Assembly (NCBI RefSeq): GCF_001017435.1
Contig: NZ_CP011371.1
Location: 248,001 to 312,000, forward strand
Source: Caldimonas brevitalea
GTDB lineage: Bacteria > Pseudomonadota > Gammaproteobacteria > Burkholderiales > Burkholderiaceae_C
DNA: 64,000 nt
Reading direction: 5' to 3'
Part shown: one piece after another, positions 20,808 to 29,422 of the stretch
Layout: the number at the start of each line of letters is the position of its first letter
Numbering within the stretch: position 1 is the first letter of the stretch
The notes under the pieces: model-generated
The model's database searches: none
Seen by the model: only the letters and a program-made list of their open reading frames with translations
Told to the model about the DNA's origin: nothing
Made by a program: the position numbers and the translations under genes

Positions 20808-21848
20808 TCAGGGTCGCGCTTCGGCCTGGGCCGCTTCGCGGAAGGCCGCCACCCGTTCCTCGTCGGGTGGGTGGCTGGCGAAGGCGATGCCGATCACCGA
20901 GCTTTCGCGGTCGCCCGCGCGGGGGGCGATCTTGTCGAAAAACCGCACCATCGCGAGCGGCGAAATGCCCGCGGCCTGCAAGATGCGGATCGAGATCCGG
21001 TCGGCTTCGCGCTCGGCGTCGCGCGAATAACCGGCTTGCCCGAGCAGCACCGGCGCGGTCGCGAGCCAGCCGCTGAAATCGCCGAAGGCCAGGCTCGACA
21101 AGGTGCTCAACAGCGTCACCTGCACCAGCGAGCGCATGCCGTGGCGGCGCTCGACATGGCCCAGCTCGTGCGCGAGCACGCCCACGACGGCCTCGACGTC
21201 GCCGTCGACCAACTCCACCAGCTCGTCGGTCAGCACCACCACGCCGCCCGGCAGCGCAAAGGCATTGGGGCCGATCTCGCTTTTGTGGAACATCAGCCGA
21301 TAGTGCGGCGCGTTGCCGTCTGGATACGCCTGCGCCACGGCCTTGCCGAAGGCCTGTTGCAGCCGTTGCCGCTGGGCGGCGGGCAACCGGCTGGGTTTGA
21401 GCAGCTGGTCACCGAACGAGGCATAGGCGGCGTCGCCCATCGCCTGGTCGACCGAGTCGGGCAGCAGCGCGACCACACCCTGCGATGCCCACGGCAAGCC
21501 CCATTGGTAGATCGCGACCACGAGCACCACCAGCAGCGCCAGACAAGCGGCCACCCAGCGCCAGCTGTGCTGCGCGCGCGACATCAGGGTCTCGCGCAGG
21601 CCGCTTGCCCGTGCCCAGGTGTCCCAGGCCGACGCGTCGCTGCAGTGCAAGGTGCCGCCATCGGGCAGGTGGGCGATGCGGGTGGCGCCGCGGGAACGCT
21701 CGGGCCAGCGCACCTGCGATGCAGCCACCGAACGCACCAGCCCGTCGCCGCGCAGGTAGAGGGTGTCGTGGCTGAGGTGCGCGGCGACACGCCGGGGCCG
21801 GGCCGAGCGGCCGTCGTAATAGTCGAGCTGGAGCGCGGGGGCCGACAT
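20808..21848 (-). CDS. M48-family membrane metallopeptidase
   Basis: 346 residues. An N-terminal cytoplasmic beta-rich region (1-95) precedes one membrane helix (WRWVAACLALLVVLVVAIYQWG). The peptidase domain carries the zinc motif HELGH in VVGVLAHELGHVERRHGM, the third ligand region GYSRDAEREADRIS, and an exosite-like SSVIGIAFASHPPDEERV. Related to BepA/HtpX-type quality-control proteases of the envelope. The start is placed at the ATG 21848; a GTG at 21854 is possible. It immediately follows the YjgN-like gene with overlapping stop, so the two form an operon. Confidence 0.88.
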   Translation of the reverse strand: MSAPALQLDYYDGRSARPRRVAAHLSHDTLYLRGDGLVRSVAASQVRWPERSRGATRIAHLPDGGTLHCSDASAWDTWARASGLRETLMSRAQHSWRWVAACLALLVVLVVAIYQWGLPWASQGVVALLPDSVDQAMGDAAYASFGDQLLKPSRLPAAQRQRLQQAFGKAVAQAYPDGNAPHYRLMFHKSEIGPNAFALPGGVVVLTDELVELVDGDVEAVVGVLAHELGHVERRHGMRSLVQVTLLSTLSSLAFGDFSGWLATAPVLLGQAGYSRDAEREADRISIRILQAAGISPLAMVRFFDKIAPRAGDRESSVIGIAFASHPPDEERVAAFREAAQAEARP

Positions 21849-21850
21849 GC

Positions 21851-23164
21851 TCACAACCCCAGATCGAAGCCGAACACGTCGTCGGCCATCTCGGCCGCGG
21901 CATCACCGCCGCGGGGCTTCAGGGCCAGATAGAGTTCGTCGAGGTCGATGCGGGACACCAGCGTCACGGCGGCCACGCGCATGCGGCGGTTGGCCACGGC
22001 GGCCCACGGCCAGTAGAGGCCCGCGGTGCACAGGATCAGCAAGTAGTTCTTGAGTTGCAGCAGGATGTAGGCACGTGCGCTCAAGTCACTGCGAAAACGC
22101 AGGTAGCGGTTGCCGGTCTTGGTCCACACCAGGTTTTGCTGCCGCGCCTGGAAATACGGCAGCACCACGATGTAGAGGTACAAGCCGCCGAAGGCGAAGA
22201 TCATGCCGGCGAAGGCCCACAACGTCACGCTCCACTTTGCGCTGCCCGCTGCGCCCGCCGCCCCGCCCAGCCACACCAGGGCGGCGAAGGTCAGCGGCAA
22301 CACCGCCAGCAGGCCGGCCGCGCGCAGGTAGACGCCATAGACCGGCCCCACGCCGACGCGCAACTCGGATTGCAGCTGCGCCAGGCGATAGTGGTCATGC
22401 TGGTACTTCTTCAGCCGCCAGAAGAAGTAAGGCAGCGACACGCCCAGCACGAGGTAGGCGAGCACCATGGCGATCGACGCCACGTCGGAGGTGGGCTGCG
22501 CCGGTTGCCCCGGGGCGCTCAGGTACACCCCCAGGCCCAGCGGCACCAGCCCCAGCAGCAGCGGCGGTGTGAGGGCGGTGTAGGCGGAACGCGGCGAGCC
22601 TGCAAAGGCGAAACGCAGCCCGCGCCAGCTCGTGTTGGCGAGTCGGAATTGCAAGGCGCCGCGCAGCAGCAAGGGCGTCAGTGCAGCCACCAGCAGCGCG
22701 GCCACCAGCGCGGCGATGCCGGAGACCTCGAGTGCGTGCGAGTAGGCCGCGAACAGCACGCCGGTCAGCAGCATCCCGCGCAGCATCTTCTTCGGCTCGC
22801 CGTGGAAGTCCAGGCCCTGGCCCGCCACTTCGGTGTGGCCATAGAAGTAGCGCAGCCGGCGCACCTTCGCCCAGGGGTGGTAGACGCCCAGCGTCACCAG
22901 CGTGAGCAGCAGGTTGACCACCCAGATGCGAAAGTATTCGCTGCCGGAGCCGGTGAATTCGAGCGGGATGTGATGGGCCTGGTGGGGTGGCAGCAGCCGC
23001 GAGAACACGCTGTTGCTGGGCGGCACCGGGCCGATCGAGCTGACCATGCCCGACAGCCCGTCGCTGTCGACGACACCACCACTCCATCCGGGTGGTTCGT
23101 GATGCGGGGTGCGGCGCCCGGGACCCGCCGGGTTCGACGCGTGAGCCGATGATGTGCTGTTCAT
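21851..23164 (-). CDS. YjgN/DUF898 family multi-pass membrane protein
   Basis: 437 residues. A proline-rich cytoplasmic N-terminus (1-65) precedes the DUF898 core, with repeated motifs YFRIWVVNLLLTLVTLGVYHPWAKVRRLRYFYGHT and a second, similar block (LKNYLLILCTAGLYWPWAAVANRRM) as in a duplicated domain. About eight to ten helices are predicted. Function unknown. Pairing with an M48 peptidase gene recurs in betaproteobacteria from general knowledge, suggesting that the protease acts on or with this protein. Confidence 0.85.
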   Translation of the reverse strand: MNSTSSAHASNPAGPGRRTPHHEPPGWSGGVVDSDGLSGMVSSIGPVPPSNSVFSRLLPPHQAHHIPLEFTGSGSEYFRIWVVNLLLTLVTLGVYHPWAKVRRLRYFYGHTEVAGQGLDFHGEPKKMLRGMLLTGVLFAAYSHALEVSGIAALVAALLVAALTPLLLRGALQFRLANTSWRGLRFAFAGSPRSAYTALTPPLLLGLVPLGLGVYLSAPGQPAQPTSDVASIAMVLAYLVLGVSLPYFFWRLKKYQHDHYRLAQLQSELRVGVGPVYGVYLRAAGLLAVLPLTFAALVWLGGAAGAAGSAKWSVTLWAFAGMIFAFGGLYLYIVVLPYFQARQQNLVWTKTGNRYLRFRSDLSARAYILLQLKNYLLILCTAGLYWPWAAVANRRMRVAAVTLVSRIDLDELYLALKPRGGDAAAEMADDVFGFDLGL

Positions 23165-23198
23165 TGTGCTGCGGCCATGTTGATCGTTCCCTCGGAAG

Positions 23199-23215
23199 GC
23201 CTGCTTTTTGCAGGC
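23199..23215. other. hairpin in the leader region of the YjgN-like gene
   Basis: GCCTGC-TTTTT-GCAGGC is a perfect 6-bp stem with a 5-base loop, 35 bases upstream of the YjgN-like start on the reverse strand. No other structure is recognised in this 243-base divergent region. Confidence 0.3.
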
Positions 23216-23407
23216 ACTCTATCACTCCGATGGCGGCCGGCGGCGGCGCTGTCGCGCCTTTGCCACCCCCCATCACGGGGGACTGACAAACCCGCCGCCC
23301 CGGCGTCCCGACCCGCGCCAGCGCACGCCGTCTCGCGCGTCCCTCGCCTCCCATTCGAGGGTGACAGGCCACTAGAATCAGCGGCGCAACACCACGGCAG
23401 TCACACC

Positions 23408-24031
23408 ATGAAACTGATCGGATCGCTGACCAGCCCCTACGTGCGCAAGGTGCGCATCGTGATGGCGGAAAAGAAGCTCGACTACAGACTCGAACTGGAG
23501 GATGTGTGGTCGCCCGATTCCGCCATTGCAGACGCCAATCCGCTCGGCAAGGTGCCGTGCCTGGTGATGGAAGGCGGCGAAGCGGTGTTCGATTCACGCG
23601 TCATCGTCGAATATGTCGACACGCTGTCGCCGGTCGGCAAGCTGATCCCGGCGACGGGCCGCGAACGGGTCGAGGTGCGCACCTGGGAAGCGCTCGCCGA
23701 CGGCCTGCTCGACGCCAGCATCCTGGCCCGCCTCGAGCAGACCTGGGCCGGCCGGACCGATGCGCAGCGTTGCACGGCCTGGGTCGACCGCCAGATGGAC
23801 AAGGTGCAAACCAGCTTGCGGGCCATGAGCCAGGGCCTCGGCGACCGCAACTGGTGTGCCGGCCTCCACTTCACGCTGGCCGACATCGCCGTCGGCTGCG
23901 CGCTCGGCTACCTCGAGTTCCGCTTTCCGCAGATCGAGTGGCGGCGCGACTACCCCAACCTGGGCAAGCTGTACGACAAGCTGTCGCTGCGGGCCAGCTT
24001 CAGCGACACCGCACCGCCGGCCGCTGTCTGA
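23408..24031 (+). CDS. glutathione S-transferase family protein (YibF-like)
   Basis: 207 residues. N-terminal thioredoxin-like fold MKLIGSLTSPYVRKVRIVMA with a serine rather than cysteine at the active position, then NPLGKVPCLVMEGG and FDSRVIVEYVDTL for glutathione binding. C-terminal helical domain has NWCAGLHFTLADIAVGCALGYLEF. Closest in pattern to E. coli YibF. Substrate unknown. The ATG at 23408 matches the family start. Confidence 0.92.
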   Translation: MKLIGSLTSPYVRKVRIVMAEKKLDYRLELEDVWSPDSAIADANPLGKVPCLVMEGGEAVFDSRVIVEYVDTLSPVGKLIPATGRERVEVRTWEALADGLLDASILARLEQTWAGRTDAQRCTAWVDRQMDKVQTSLRAMSQGLGDRNWCAGLHFTLADIAVGCALGYLEFRFPQIEWRRDYPNLGKLYDKLSLRASFSDTAPPAAV

Positions 24032-24091
24032 ACCGGCGGCGGTGGCACCGGCAGGGCGCCACCCTCGACCGACCCCTGCCCGCGCTCCCGG

Positions 24092-25975
24092 TCACGCGAG
24101 CGGCAACCGGACCTGCACCCCCCATCCCTCGGCCGTCGGCCCGATCTCGATCTCGGCGCCGAGGCTCGCAGCACGCGTGCGCATGTTGCTGAGCCCGCGC
24201 TTGCCGCTGGGCAGTGGCGCCGGTCTCGGGATGTTGCGGTCGGGACGCTGCTCGCGGCCGTTGTCGAGCACCGATAGCTCCAGCCAGTCGGTCTCGCGCC
24301 GCAGCGTCAGCCGCACCACACTCGCCTCGGCGTGCTTGATGATGTTGGTGAAGGCCTCGCGCACGATGCGCAGCACCTGCAGTGTCGCGCCGGCCGCCAG
24401 CTCAGCACTCATCGCGCTGTCGTCGACGCTCCAGACCAGGCGGATGCCCGCCGCACGCAACGACGGCTCGACACGAAAGCGCAGCTCGGCCAAAGCCTCT
24501 CCGAGCGTGCGTTGGTCGGCTTCGAGCGAGTCGAGCGACAAGCGCAGCTCGGTCAGGCAGTCGCCGAGCGCAAGCTGCAGCTCCTGCAGGGTGTTTCCCT
24601 CGGTCGGCGGCTGCTGGCCCAGCTGTTGAGCCAAGGCGATGGCGCCCACCAGGCGACCGCCGAGGCCGTCGTGCATTTCGCGCAGGATGCGGTCGCGCTC
24701 GGCGGTGGTGGCCTGCTGGCGCTCGATCTCGCGCCGGGTTTCGAACAGTTGTTCCAGTTCGTGCTGCTTGTGGTCGACCGCGTCCTGCAGGTTGCGGTTC
24801 ATCTCGCGCAGTCGCACCAGGGTGCGGGCGTAGTCTTCCACCAGGCGCCAGCCCATCACGAACAGCAGCAGCACGATGGCGTAGCGGGCGCCCGTGTAGG
24901 CCTCGTAGTCGTGGTGCAGGCGAAACGCGATCCAGTCGCGCGCACCGAAGGCGACGCCGGTGAGCGCGCCCAGGCACAGCAGCGCGCCGGTGCGGGAGCG
25001 TTCCTTGAAGCTGTAGTGCGCCAGGTAGATCGCCATCGCGGTGGTCACCAGCAAGGTCAGCAGCAAATGCAGCGTGCGCAGCACCGGCAGGTTCAGCACC
25101 GCATTGGCGAGCGACAACACCAGCGTGATGCCGATGTAGGCCGCCAGCCCCTGCCGCCCGATGGTGTGATCCCGCCCCACCATCGCCAGCAAGAACATCG
25201 CGATGGCACCCACAAACACGGCGTACGACATCTCGAACGCCCATTGCAGCGCCTGTATCCAGATGCCGGCGTCATGGCTGGACAGGGCGGCGATGCGCCA
25301 GGCCCATACCAGATTGGCCACGGCGAACCAGCCGTACATGGATTGCTGGGTGCGCCATGCCAGCAGCATGCCCAGCGCGCCCATCGTGGCGCAGGCACTC
25401 GCCAGCAGCCAGGCGCCGCGCACCTGGACGTCCATCGCGCGTTCGTACTCCGGCTCGAGTTCGGCTATCGCACCCACCCACACGGTCGACAGGCCGGCCT
25501 CGCGGCGCGGTGCGCCGATCACCTCGATCTCGACCCGGTTGCCGCTGGGCTGCACCAGCGCCTGCGGCAGGCGCACCAGCTGCGGTTGCTGGTTGTAGTT
25601 GGGCAAGGGGCGGGTGTACGCGCCCACCTCGGCCACCGACTGCCCGTTCAGGTGCACCCGGAAGATGTTGCCGACGCGCCGCAGGTAGAGGGCGGGTCGC
25701 TCGACCTGCAAGGCCGCGTCGGGCAGGTCGAGCCGATAGCGCACGGCGCCGTCGCGGCGCGGCGCGGTGTGCTCCCAGGCGTCGGGCAGTCTCACCTCGC
25801 GCTCGCGGGCGCCGGAGGGACCGGCCTCGGTGATCCACGCGCGGCGCACCTGCACCGGCTCGGCCTGCACGCCGGCCGACTGCAGCATCAGCATCAGCAT
25901 CAGCATCAGTCCGAGCGCCCAGGCCCAGACCCCGGCCCGGTGCTGGCACGCAGGCGTGCGGCGCAACCCGGTCAT
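24092..25975 (-). CDS. membrane sensor histidine kinase, NarX/DegS-type (second copy of this architecture)
   Basis: 627 residues. The signal peptide contains LMLMLMLML, encoded by a hexanucleotide microsatellite. A periplasmic DISM-like beta domain (about 40-190; IFRVHLNGQSVAEVG) precedes about seven helices (190-390), a coiled coil, and the HisKA_3 box REMHDGLGGRLVGA with phosphoacceptor His435. N box TNIIKHAEAS is intact. The first G box reads LDNGREQRPD instead of DxGxG, with an inserted proline-rich loop before GKRGLSNMRTRA, so ATP binding may be altered. It starts on the last base of its response-regulator stop. Confidence 0.87.
   Translation of the reverse strand: MTGLRRTPACQHRAGVWAWALGLMLMLMLMLQSAGVQAEPVQVRRAWITEAGPSGAREREVRLPDAWEHTAPRRDGAVRYRLDLPDAALQVERPALYLRRVGNIFRVHLNGQSVAEVGAYTRPLPNYNQQPQLVRLPQALVQPSGNRVEIEVIGAPRREAGLSTVWVGAIAELEPEYERAMDVQVRGAWLLASACATMGALGMLLAWRTQQSMYGWFAVANLVWAWRIAALSSHDAGIWIQALQWAFEMSYAVFVGAIAMFLLAMVGRDHTIGRQGLAAYIGITLVLSLANAVLNLPVLRTLHLLLTLLVTTAMAIYLAHYSFKERSRTGALLCLGALTGVAFGARDWIAFRLHHDYEAYTGARYAIVLLLFVMGWRLVEDYARTLVRLREMNRNLQDAVDHKQHELEQLFETRREIERQQATTAERDRILREMHDGLGGRLVGAIALAQQLGQQPPTEGNTLQELQLALGDCLTELRLSLDSLEADQRTLGEALAELRFRVEPSLRAAGIRLVWSVDDSAMSAELAAGATLQVLRIVREAFTNIIKHAEASVVRLTLRRETDWLELSVLDNGREQRPDRNIPRPAPLPSGKRGLSNMRTRAASLGAEIEIGPTAEGWGVQVRLPLA
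25883..25909. repeat. hexanucleotide microsatellite (CAGCAT)4-CAG
   Basis: Four tandem CAGCAT units plus CAG lie within the signal peptide of the sensor kinase and encode alternating Leu-Met on the reverse strand. Slippage by one unit keeps frame and changes the hydrophobic core by two residues. Confidence 0.9.
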
Positions 25976-26652
25976 CAGCCGACCCGTTGCGCCGACGACC
26001 CGCGGCGCGCCTGCTGCAGCTTGGCGTAGACCGCCCTCACGTGCGTCGCCACCACATGCGGGCTCAACATCAGGCGCTCGCCGACCTCTTCGGTCACGTA
26101 GCCCTGCGCCACCAGCTTCAGCACCGCCTGTTCCACGGTGGACAACAAGTCGCCGCTGCTGCTACTGCTGCCGGAGGCATCGGACGGGGCCGCAAAACGC
26201 TTGAGCAGATGGCGCGCGATGGCGGGCGACACCGGCGATTCGCCGCGCGCCGCACCCTGGACGGCGCGCACCAGTTCGAGGTCGTCGCAGCCCTTCAGGA
26301 AATAGCCGTCGGCCCCCGCCTCGATGGCCTGGATCACGCGGCTTTCGTCGCCGAACACCGAGAACACGAGGATGTGCGGATGCCAGGACGACGACCGCTC
26401 GTCGAGCTCGAGGATCAGCTCGGTCGCATCACCGTCGGGCAGGCCCAGGTCGGACAGCAGCACTTGGGGGCGACACACGGGCAGCTGCGCGCGTGCGACC
26501 GCCAGGCGGTCGGCATGGCCGACACATTCGATGCCTTCGGCGCGGCCCAACGCATCGAGTACATGGCGGGCAAGCAGGGGATCGTCCTCGACGAGGTAGA
26601 CGGTGAGCACGAGAAGGGGCGCGACTGCAGTTGTTCTTGATCTGAACGGCAT
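25975..26652 (-). CDS. LuxR/NarL-family response regulator
   Basis: Receiver domain LTVYLVEDDPLLARHVL with phosphoacceptor Asp in LLSDLGLPDGD (residue 68 from the ATG) and Lys in GYFLKGCDD. A serine-rich linker (ASGSSSSSGD) leads to a LuxR-type helix-turn-helix, VEQAVLKLVAQGYVTEEVGE followed by LSPHVVATHVRAVYAKLQ, less canonical than usual. The start is uncertain: ATG at 26652 gives a 14-residue longer N-terminus than GTG at 26610, which would place VEDD in the normal position. The stop overlaps the start of the kinase gene. Confidence 0.88.
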   Translation of the reverse strand: MPFRSRTTAVAPLLVLTVYLVEDDPLLARHVLDALGRAEGIECVGHADRLAVARAQLPVCRPQVLLSDLGLPDGDATELILELDERSSSWHPHILVFSVFGDESRVIQAIEAGADGYFLKGCDDLELVRAVQGAARGESPVSPAIARHLLKRFAAPSDASGSSSSSGDLLSTVEQAVLKLVAQGYVTEEVGERLMLSPHVVATHVRAVYAKLQQARRGSSAQRVG

Positions 26653-26749
26653 CCTACCCGGGGGTTCCCTGCCCGGGCATCCCACGCTTGGGGGCGCTCG
26701 ACTCCGGGGTGCGAGGCGCGCACACGAGGTCGTGTCGGCCCGTGTTGCG

Positions 26750-28351
26750 TTAGAAGCGGTCGGGTCGTGCCGCCGTCCAATCCTGCTGATAGGAAGGATC
26801 GGGAGCCGTGCCGGTCAGCGCCGCGCCGGGGGAGCAGGCGTGCAGCAGCTCGGACAGGGGCTGCACCGAGTGGGCGGTGGTGCGGCGTAGCAGGTGCCGC
26901 GGCTCGAGCTGGTCGGCGCGGGCCAGGCCGGCGGCCTGCAGCAAGTCGGCCAGTGCCGAGAGTGTCTGCTCGTGGTAGTGGCGCACGCGCTCGGCCTTGT
27001 CCGACACCACCAGACCCCGCTGCCGCCACGGGTCTTGCGTGGCGATGCCGGTCGGACAGCGGTTGGTGTGGCAGCGGGCGGCCTGGACACAGCCCAGCGC
27101 CAACATGAAGCTGCGCGCCGCCAGACAGAAATCGGCTCCGAGTGCCAGTGCGCGGGCGATGTCGAAAGCGTCGACCACGCGGCCCGAATAGCCCAGCTTG
27201 AGACGCTCGCGCAGCCCGAGTCCGTTGAGCGTGTTGTGCACCAGGCGCAAGCCGTCCTGGCCCGGCAGGCCCATGCGTCCCAGCGTCTCGTAGGGCGCAG
27301 CACCGCTGCCGCCCTCGGCGGCCTCGATGACGATGAAATCGGGCACCAGCGAGGTCTGGGCCATCGCCTTGGCGATCGCGAACCACTCGCGCGGGCGGCC
27401 GACGCACAGCTTGAGACCGACCGGCTTGCCACCGGACAAGGCCCGCAGATCGTCGACGAAGTGCAGCAGTTCGAGTGGGGTCGAGAAGGCGCTGTGGGCG
27501 GCCGGTGAGCGCGCCTCCCGGCGCGGCGGCACACCGCGCAAGGCGGCGACCTCGGGCGTCACCTTGCCGGCGGGCAGCACGCCGCCGGCCCCGGCGCTGG
27601 CGGCATGGTTGAGCTGCACCTCGATCATCTTCACCTGCGCTTCGCGAGCGACGCGCGCATAACACTCGGCATCGAAGCCGCCGTCGGGCGAGCGGCAGCC
27701 GAAGTAGCCGGGCCCGATTTCCCAGATCAGGTCGCCACCATTCTCGCGGTGGTAGCGCGTCAGGCCGCCTTCGCCACTCACCTGGGCGAACCCGCCCCGG
27801 CGGGCGCCGGCGTTGAGCGCCAGCACGGCGGCAGCGCTGAGCGAGCCGAAGTCCATGCCCGAGATGTTGAAGAGGCTGGCCGAGTAGGGCTGCCGGCAGC
27901 TGGCGCCGATCGTCACGCGCAGGTCGTGCGGTGACAACAACGGGGAGGGCGTGAGCGTGTGCAGCAGCCACTCGGCGCCGGGCCGGTCCACGGCATGGGG
28001 GCTGGCGAACGACACGGTCTCGGCTTCGCCGCGCGCGCGCCGCTCGACCAGGGCCTGCTGTGCACGCGAGTACGGCTCGGCGGCCCCACCGTCGCCGAGT
28101 CGGGACCGGACCCAGCGGGCGAGCGGGTGTAGATGGCCGATGACGGGATAGTTGCGCCACAACGGATGGGCCCGCTGGCGGTGATCGTAGACGCCCAATG
28201 CGACCCCGAGGCCGAACACGACCGCCGCCCCACCGCCAACGCCGAAGCCGATCCAGACGAAGGCCGTCAGCAAGAAGCCGATGCTGCACCCGACCCAGGC
28301 CAGGTAGCGCAGCGGGAAGTGGCGGTCCATGGCGACCAGCAAGGGCGGCAT
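26750..28351 (-). CDS. FMN-binding glutamate-synthase-family protein (GltB2-like, membrane anchored)
   Basis: 533 residues. One or two N-terminal hydrophobic segments (YLAWVGCSIGFLLTAFVWIG, VFGLGVALGVY) precede the FMN barrel of the glutamate synthase family: NISGMDFGSLSAAAVLALN, GGDLIWEIGPGYFGCR, VKMIEVQLNHAASAGAGGVL, IVIEAAEGGSGAAPYE and a cysteine motif CHTNRCPTGIATQDP. No amidotransferase domain is present, so it is a stand-alone oxidoreductase of unproven reaction. AGGA five bases upstream supports ATG 28351. The open frame runs further upstream only as antisense of the next gene. Confidence 0.87.
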   Translation of the reverse strand: MPPLLVAMDRHFPLRYLAWVGCSIGFLLTAFVWIGFGVGGGAAVVFGLGVALGVYDHRQRAHPLWRNYPVIGHLHPLARWVRSRLGDGGAAEPYSRAQQALVERRARGEAETVSFASPHAVDRPGAEWLLHTLTPSPLLSPHDLRVTIGASCRQPYSASLFNISGMDFGSLSAAAVLALNAGARRGGFAQVSGEGGLTRYHRENGGDLIWEIGPGYFGCRSPDGGFDAECYARVAREAQVKMIEVQLNHAASAGAGGVLPAGKVTPEVAALRGVPPRREARSPAAHSAFSTPLELLHFVDDLRALSGGKPVGLKLCVGRPREWFAIAKAMAQTSLVPDFIVIEAAEGGSGAAPYETLGRMGLPGQDGLRLVHNTLNGLGLRERLKLGYSGRVVDAFDIARALALGADFCLAARSFMLALGCVQAARCHTNRCPTGIATQDPWRQRGLVVSDKAERVRHYHEQTLSALADLLQAAGLARADQLEPRHLLRRTTAHSVQPLSELLHACSPGAALTGTAPDPSYQQDWTAARPDRF

Positions 28352-28468
28352 CGAGGTCCTGAAGGTGTGCTGCAACCGGCGGCGGGCGATGCCCCCTCGC
28401 CGGTCGACGGCAAGCGTTTCACGTCTGCTGCGCTGCGACAATCGGGACTTGCCCGCTGGATCCCTCAT

Positions 28469-29218
28469 ATGACAACAGACGCCTCTGCTCTCACCGACCA
28501 AGACCTTGACCGCCTGGACAGCCTCCTGACCGAGCTGAGCGAGCGCAGCGAAACCGTGCCCGACCTCGAGCAACTCGACGGTTTCCTCGCCGCCCTCGCC
28601 TGCGGCCCGCGGCAGTTGCCGCTCGACGAGGCGCTGCCGGCCCTGACCGGCGGCAGCCTGCCCTTCCAGCATCCGGAACAGGCCCAGGACCTGATGAGCC
28701 TGATCGAGCGCCGGTGGCGCGACGTGCTGGGTGCGGTGGACGCACCGGTGCAGCGGCTCGACGACGACCGAGCGCTGCAGCCCCTGCTGACCGACTGGGA
28801 GGCCGTCATCGAGCACACCCCCGAAGCCGAGCGTGCCGCCTTGGGGGAAGTGCCGACGCTGGGCGCTGTCTGGGCCAGCGGCTTCCTGCAGGCGGTCGAT
28901 GCCTACGAAGACGATTGGCTGCTGCCGGTCGACGATCCCGGCAACGAGTTCGTCGATGGCTGTTTGCAAACCTTCGAGGTGTTGGCGAGCGACGAGGCCG
29001 AGCTGGCCCCCGAGCAGCGCGAGATGAGCCGCGATGAACGCCTGGCCGATGCGATGTGGGCGGTGTATGACCTGCGCGATTTCTGGCGCGAGCGGGCCTC
29101 GCGCAAACCGGTGCAGCAAGTCCGCAAGCAGGCCGAACCCGGCCGCAACGACCTGTGCCCCTGCGGCAGCGGCAAGAAGTTCAAGAAGTGCCACGGCGAC
29201 CCGGCCAGGGCCATCTGA
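28469..29218 (+). CDS. UPF0149/YecA-family protein with C-terminal SEC-C motif
   Basis: 249 residues. The N-terminal helical YecA domain has VPDLEQLDGFLAALACGPRQ and EHTPEAERAALGEVPTLGAVWASGFLQAV. The C-terminus is a SEC-C zinc motif, GRNDLCPCGSGKKFKKCHGD, as at the end of SecA, where it binds zinc and SecB or ribosomes. The exact role of YecA proteins is unsettled. Divergent from the FMN protein. Confidence 0.9.
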   Translation: MTTDASALTDQDLDRLDSLLTELSERSETVPDLEQLDGFLAALACGPRQLPLDEALPALTGGSLPFQHPEQAQDLMSLIERRWRDVLGAVDAPVQRLDDDRALQPLLTDWEAVIEHTPEAERAALGEVPTLGAVWASGFLQAVDAYEDDWLLPVDDPGNEFVDGCLQTFEVLASDEAELAPEQREMSRDERLADAMWAVYDLRDFWRERASRKPVQQVRKQAEPGRNDLCPCGSGKKFKKCHGDPARAI

Positions 29219-29301
29219 GCCGGCGCCGCGCTGCCTGAAAGGCCGGGCCCTGCGCGCAGGACGCCCCGCGACGTGCCGCCACACGCGGGGCAAGCAGGCG
29301 A

Positions 29302-29307
29302 TATACT
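29302..29307 (+). promoter_or_regulatory. -10 element of the metX promoter
   Basis: TATACT at 29302-29307 would start transcription near 29314, exactly at the first paired base of the SAM-II aptamer. No convincing -35 hexamer is visible 17 bases upstream. Confidence 0.5.
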
Positions 29308-29314
29308 GCCTGCC

Positions 29315-29367
29315 AGCGCCGATTTGTTCCGGCTTGCGGGCGCTCTACAAATACAGCTAAAGGGGGG
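29315..29367 (+). ncRNA. SAM-II riboswitch upstream of metX
   Basis: P1 is AGCGCC (29315-29320) with GGCGCT (29339-29344), six perfect pairs. The loop begins GATTTG (29321-29326), which pairs as a pseudoknot with CAAAT (29348-29352), followed by the conserved ACAGCTAAA and a purine run. This is the order and sequence of the SAM-II class (GAUUU ... AAAU ... AGCUAAA, then purines), which controls methionine genes in response to S-adenosylmethionine. Recognised by motif and pairing, not by covariance search. Unlike the classic layout, where the purine run is the Shine-Dalgarno sequence, the metX start is 55 bases away and a terminator intervenes. Confidence 0.88.
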
Positions 29368-29373
29368 CGGTCG

Positions 29374-29411
29374 AAACCCGGTCTCACCTGCAGCGTGACG
29401 CCGGGTTTTTT
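29374..29411 (+). terminator. transcription attenuator between SAM-II aptamer and metX
   Basis: AAACCCGG (29374-29381) pairs with CCGGGTTT (29401-29408), continuing as a run of six T to 29411. It ends 11 bases before the metX ATG, so it cannot serve an upstream gene without also controlling metX. Probably the expression platform of the SAM-II riboswitch: high SAM would favour termination. The antiterminator is not identified with certainty. Confidence 0.75.
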
Positions 29412-29422
29412 GTTGTCGGGCT

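Noticed and set aside
28352..29293. N-terminal extension of the FMN glutamate-synthase-like protein to 847 residues
   Set aside because: The extension is the antisense of the YecA-like gene and has no family similarity; AGGA before ATG 28351 marks the true start.
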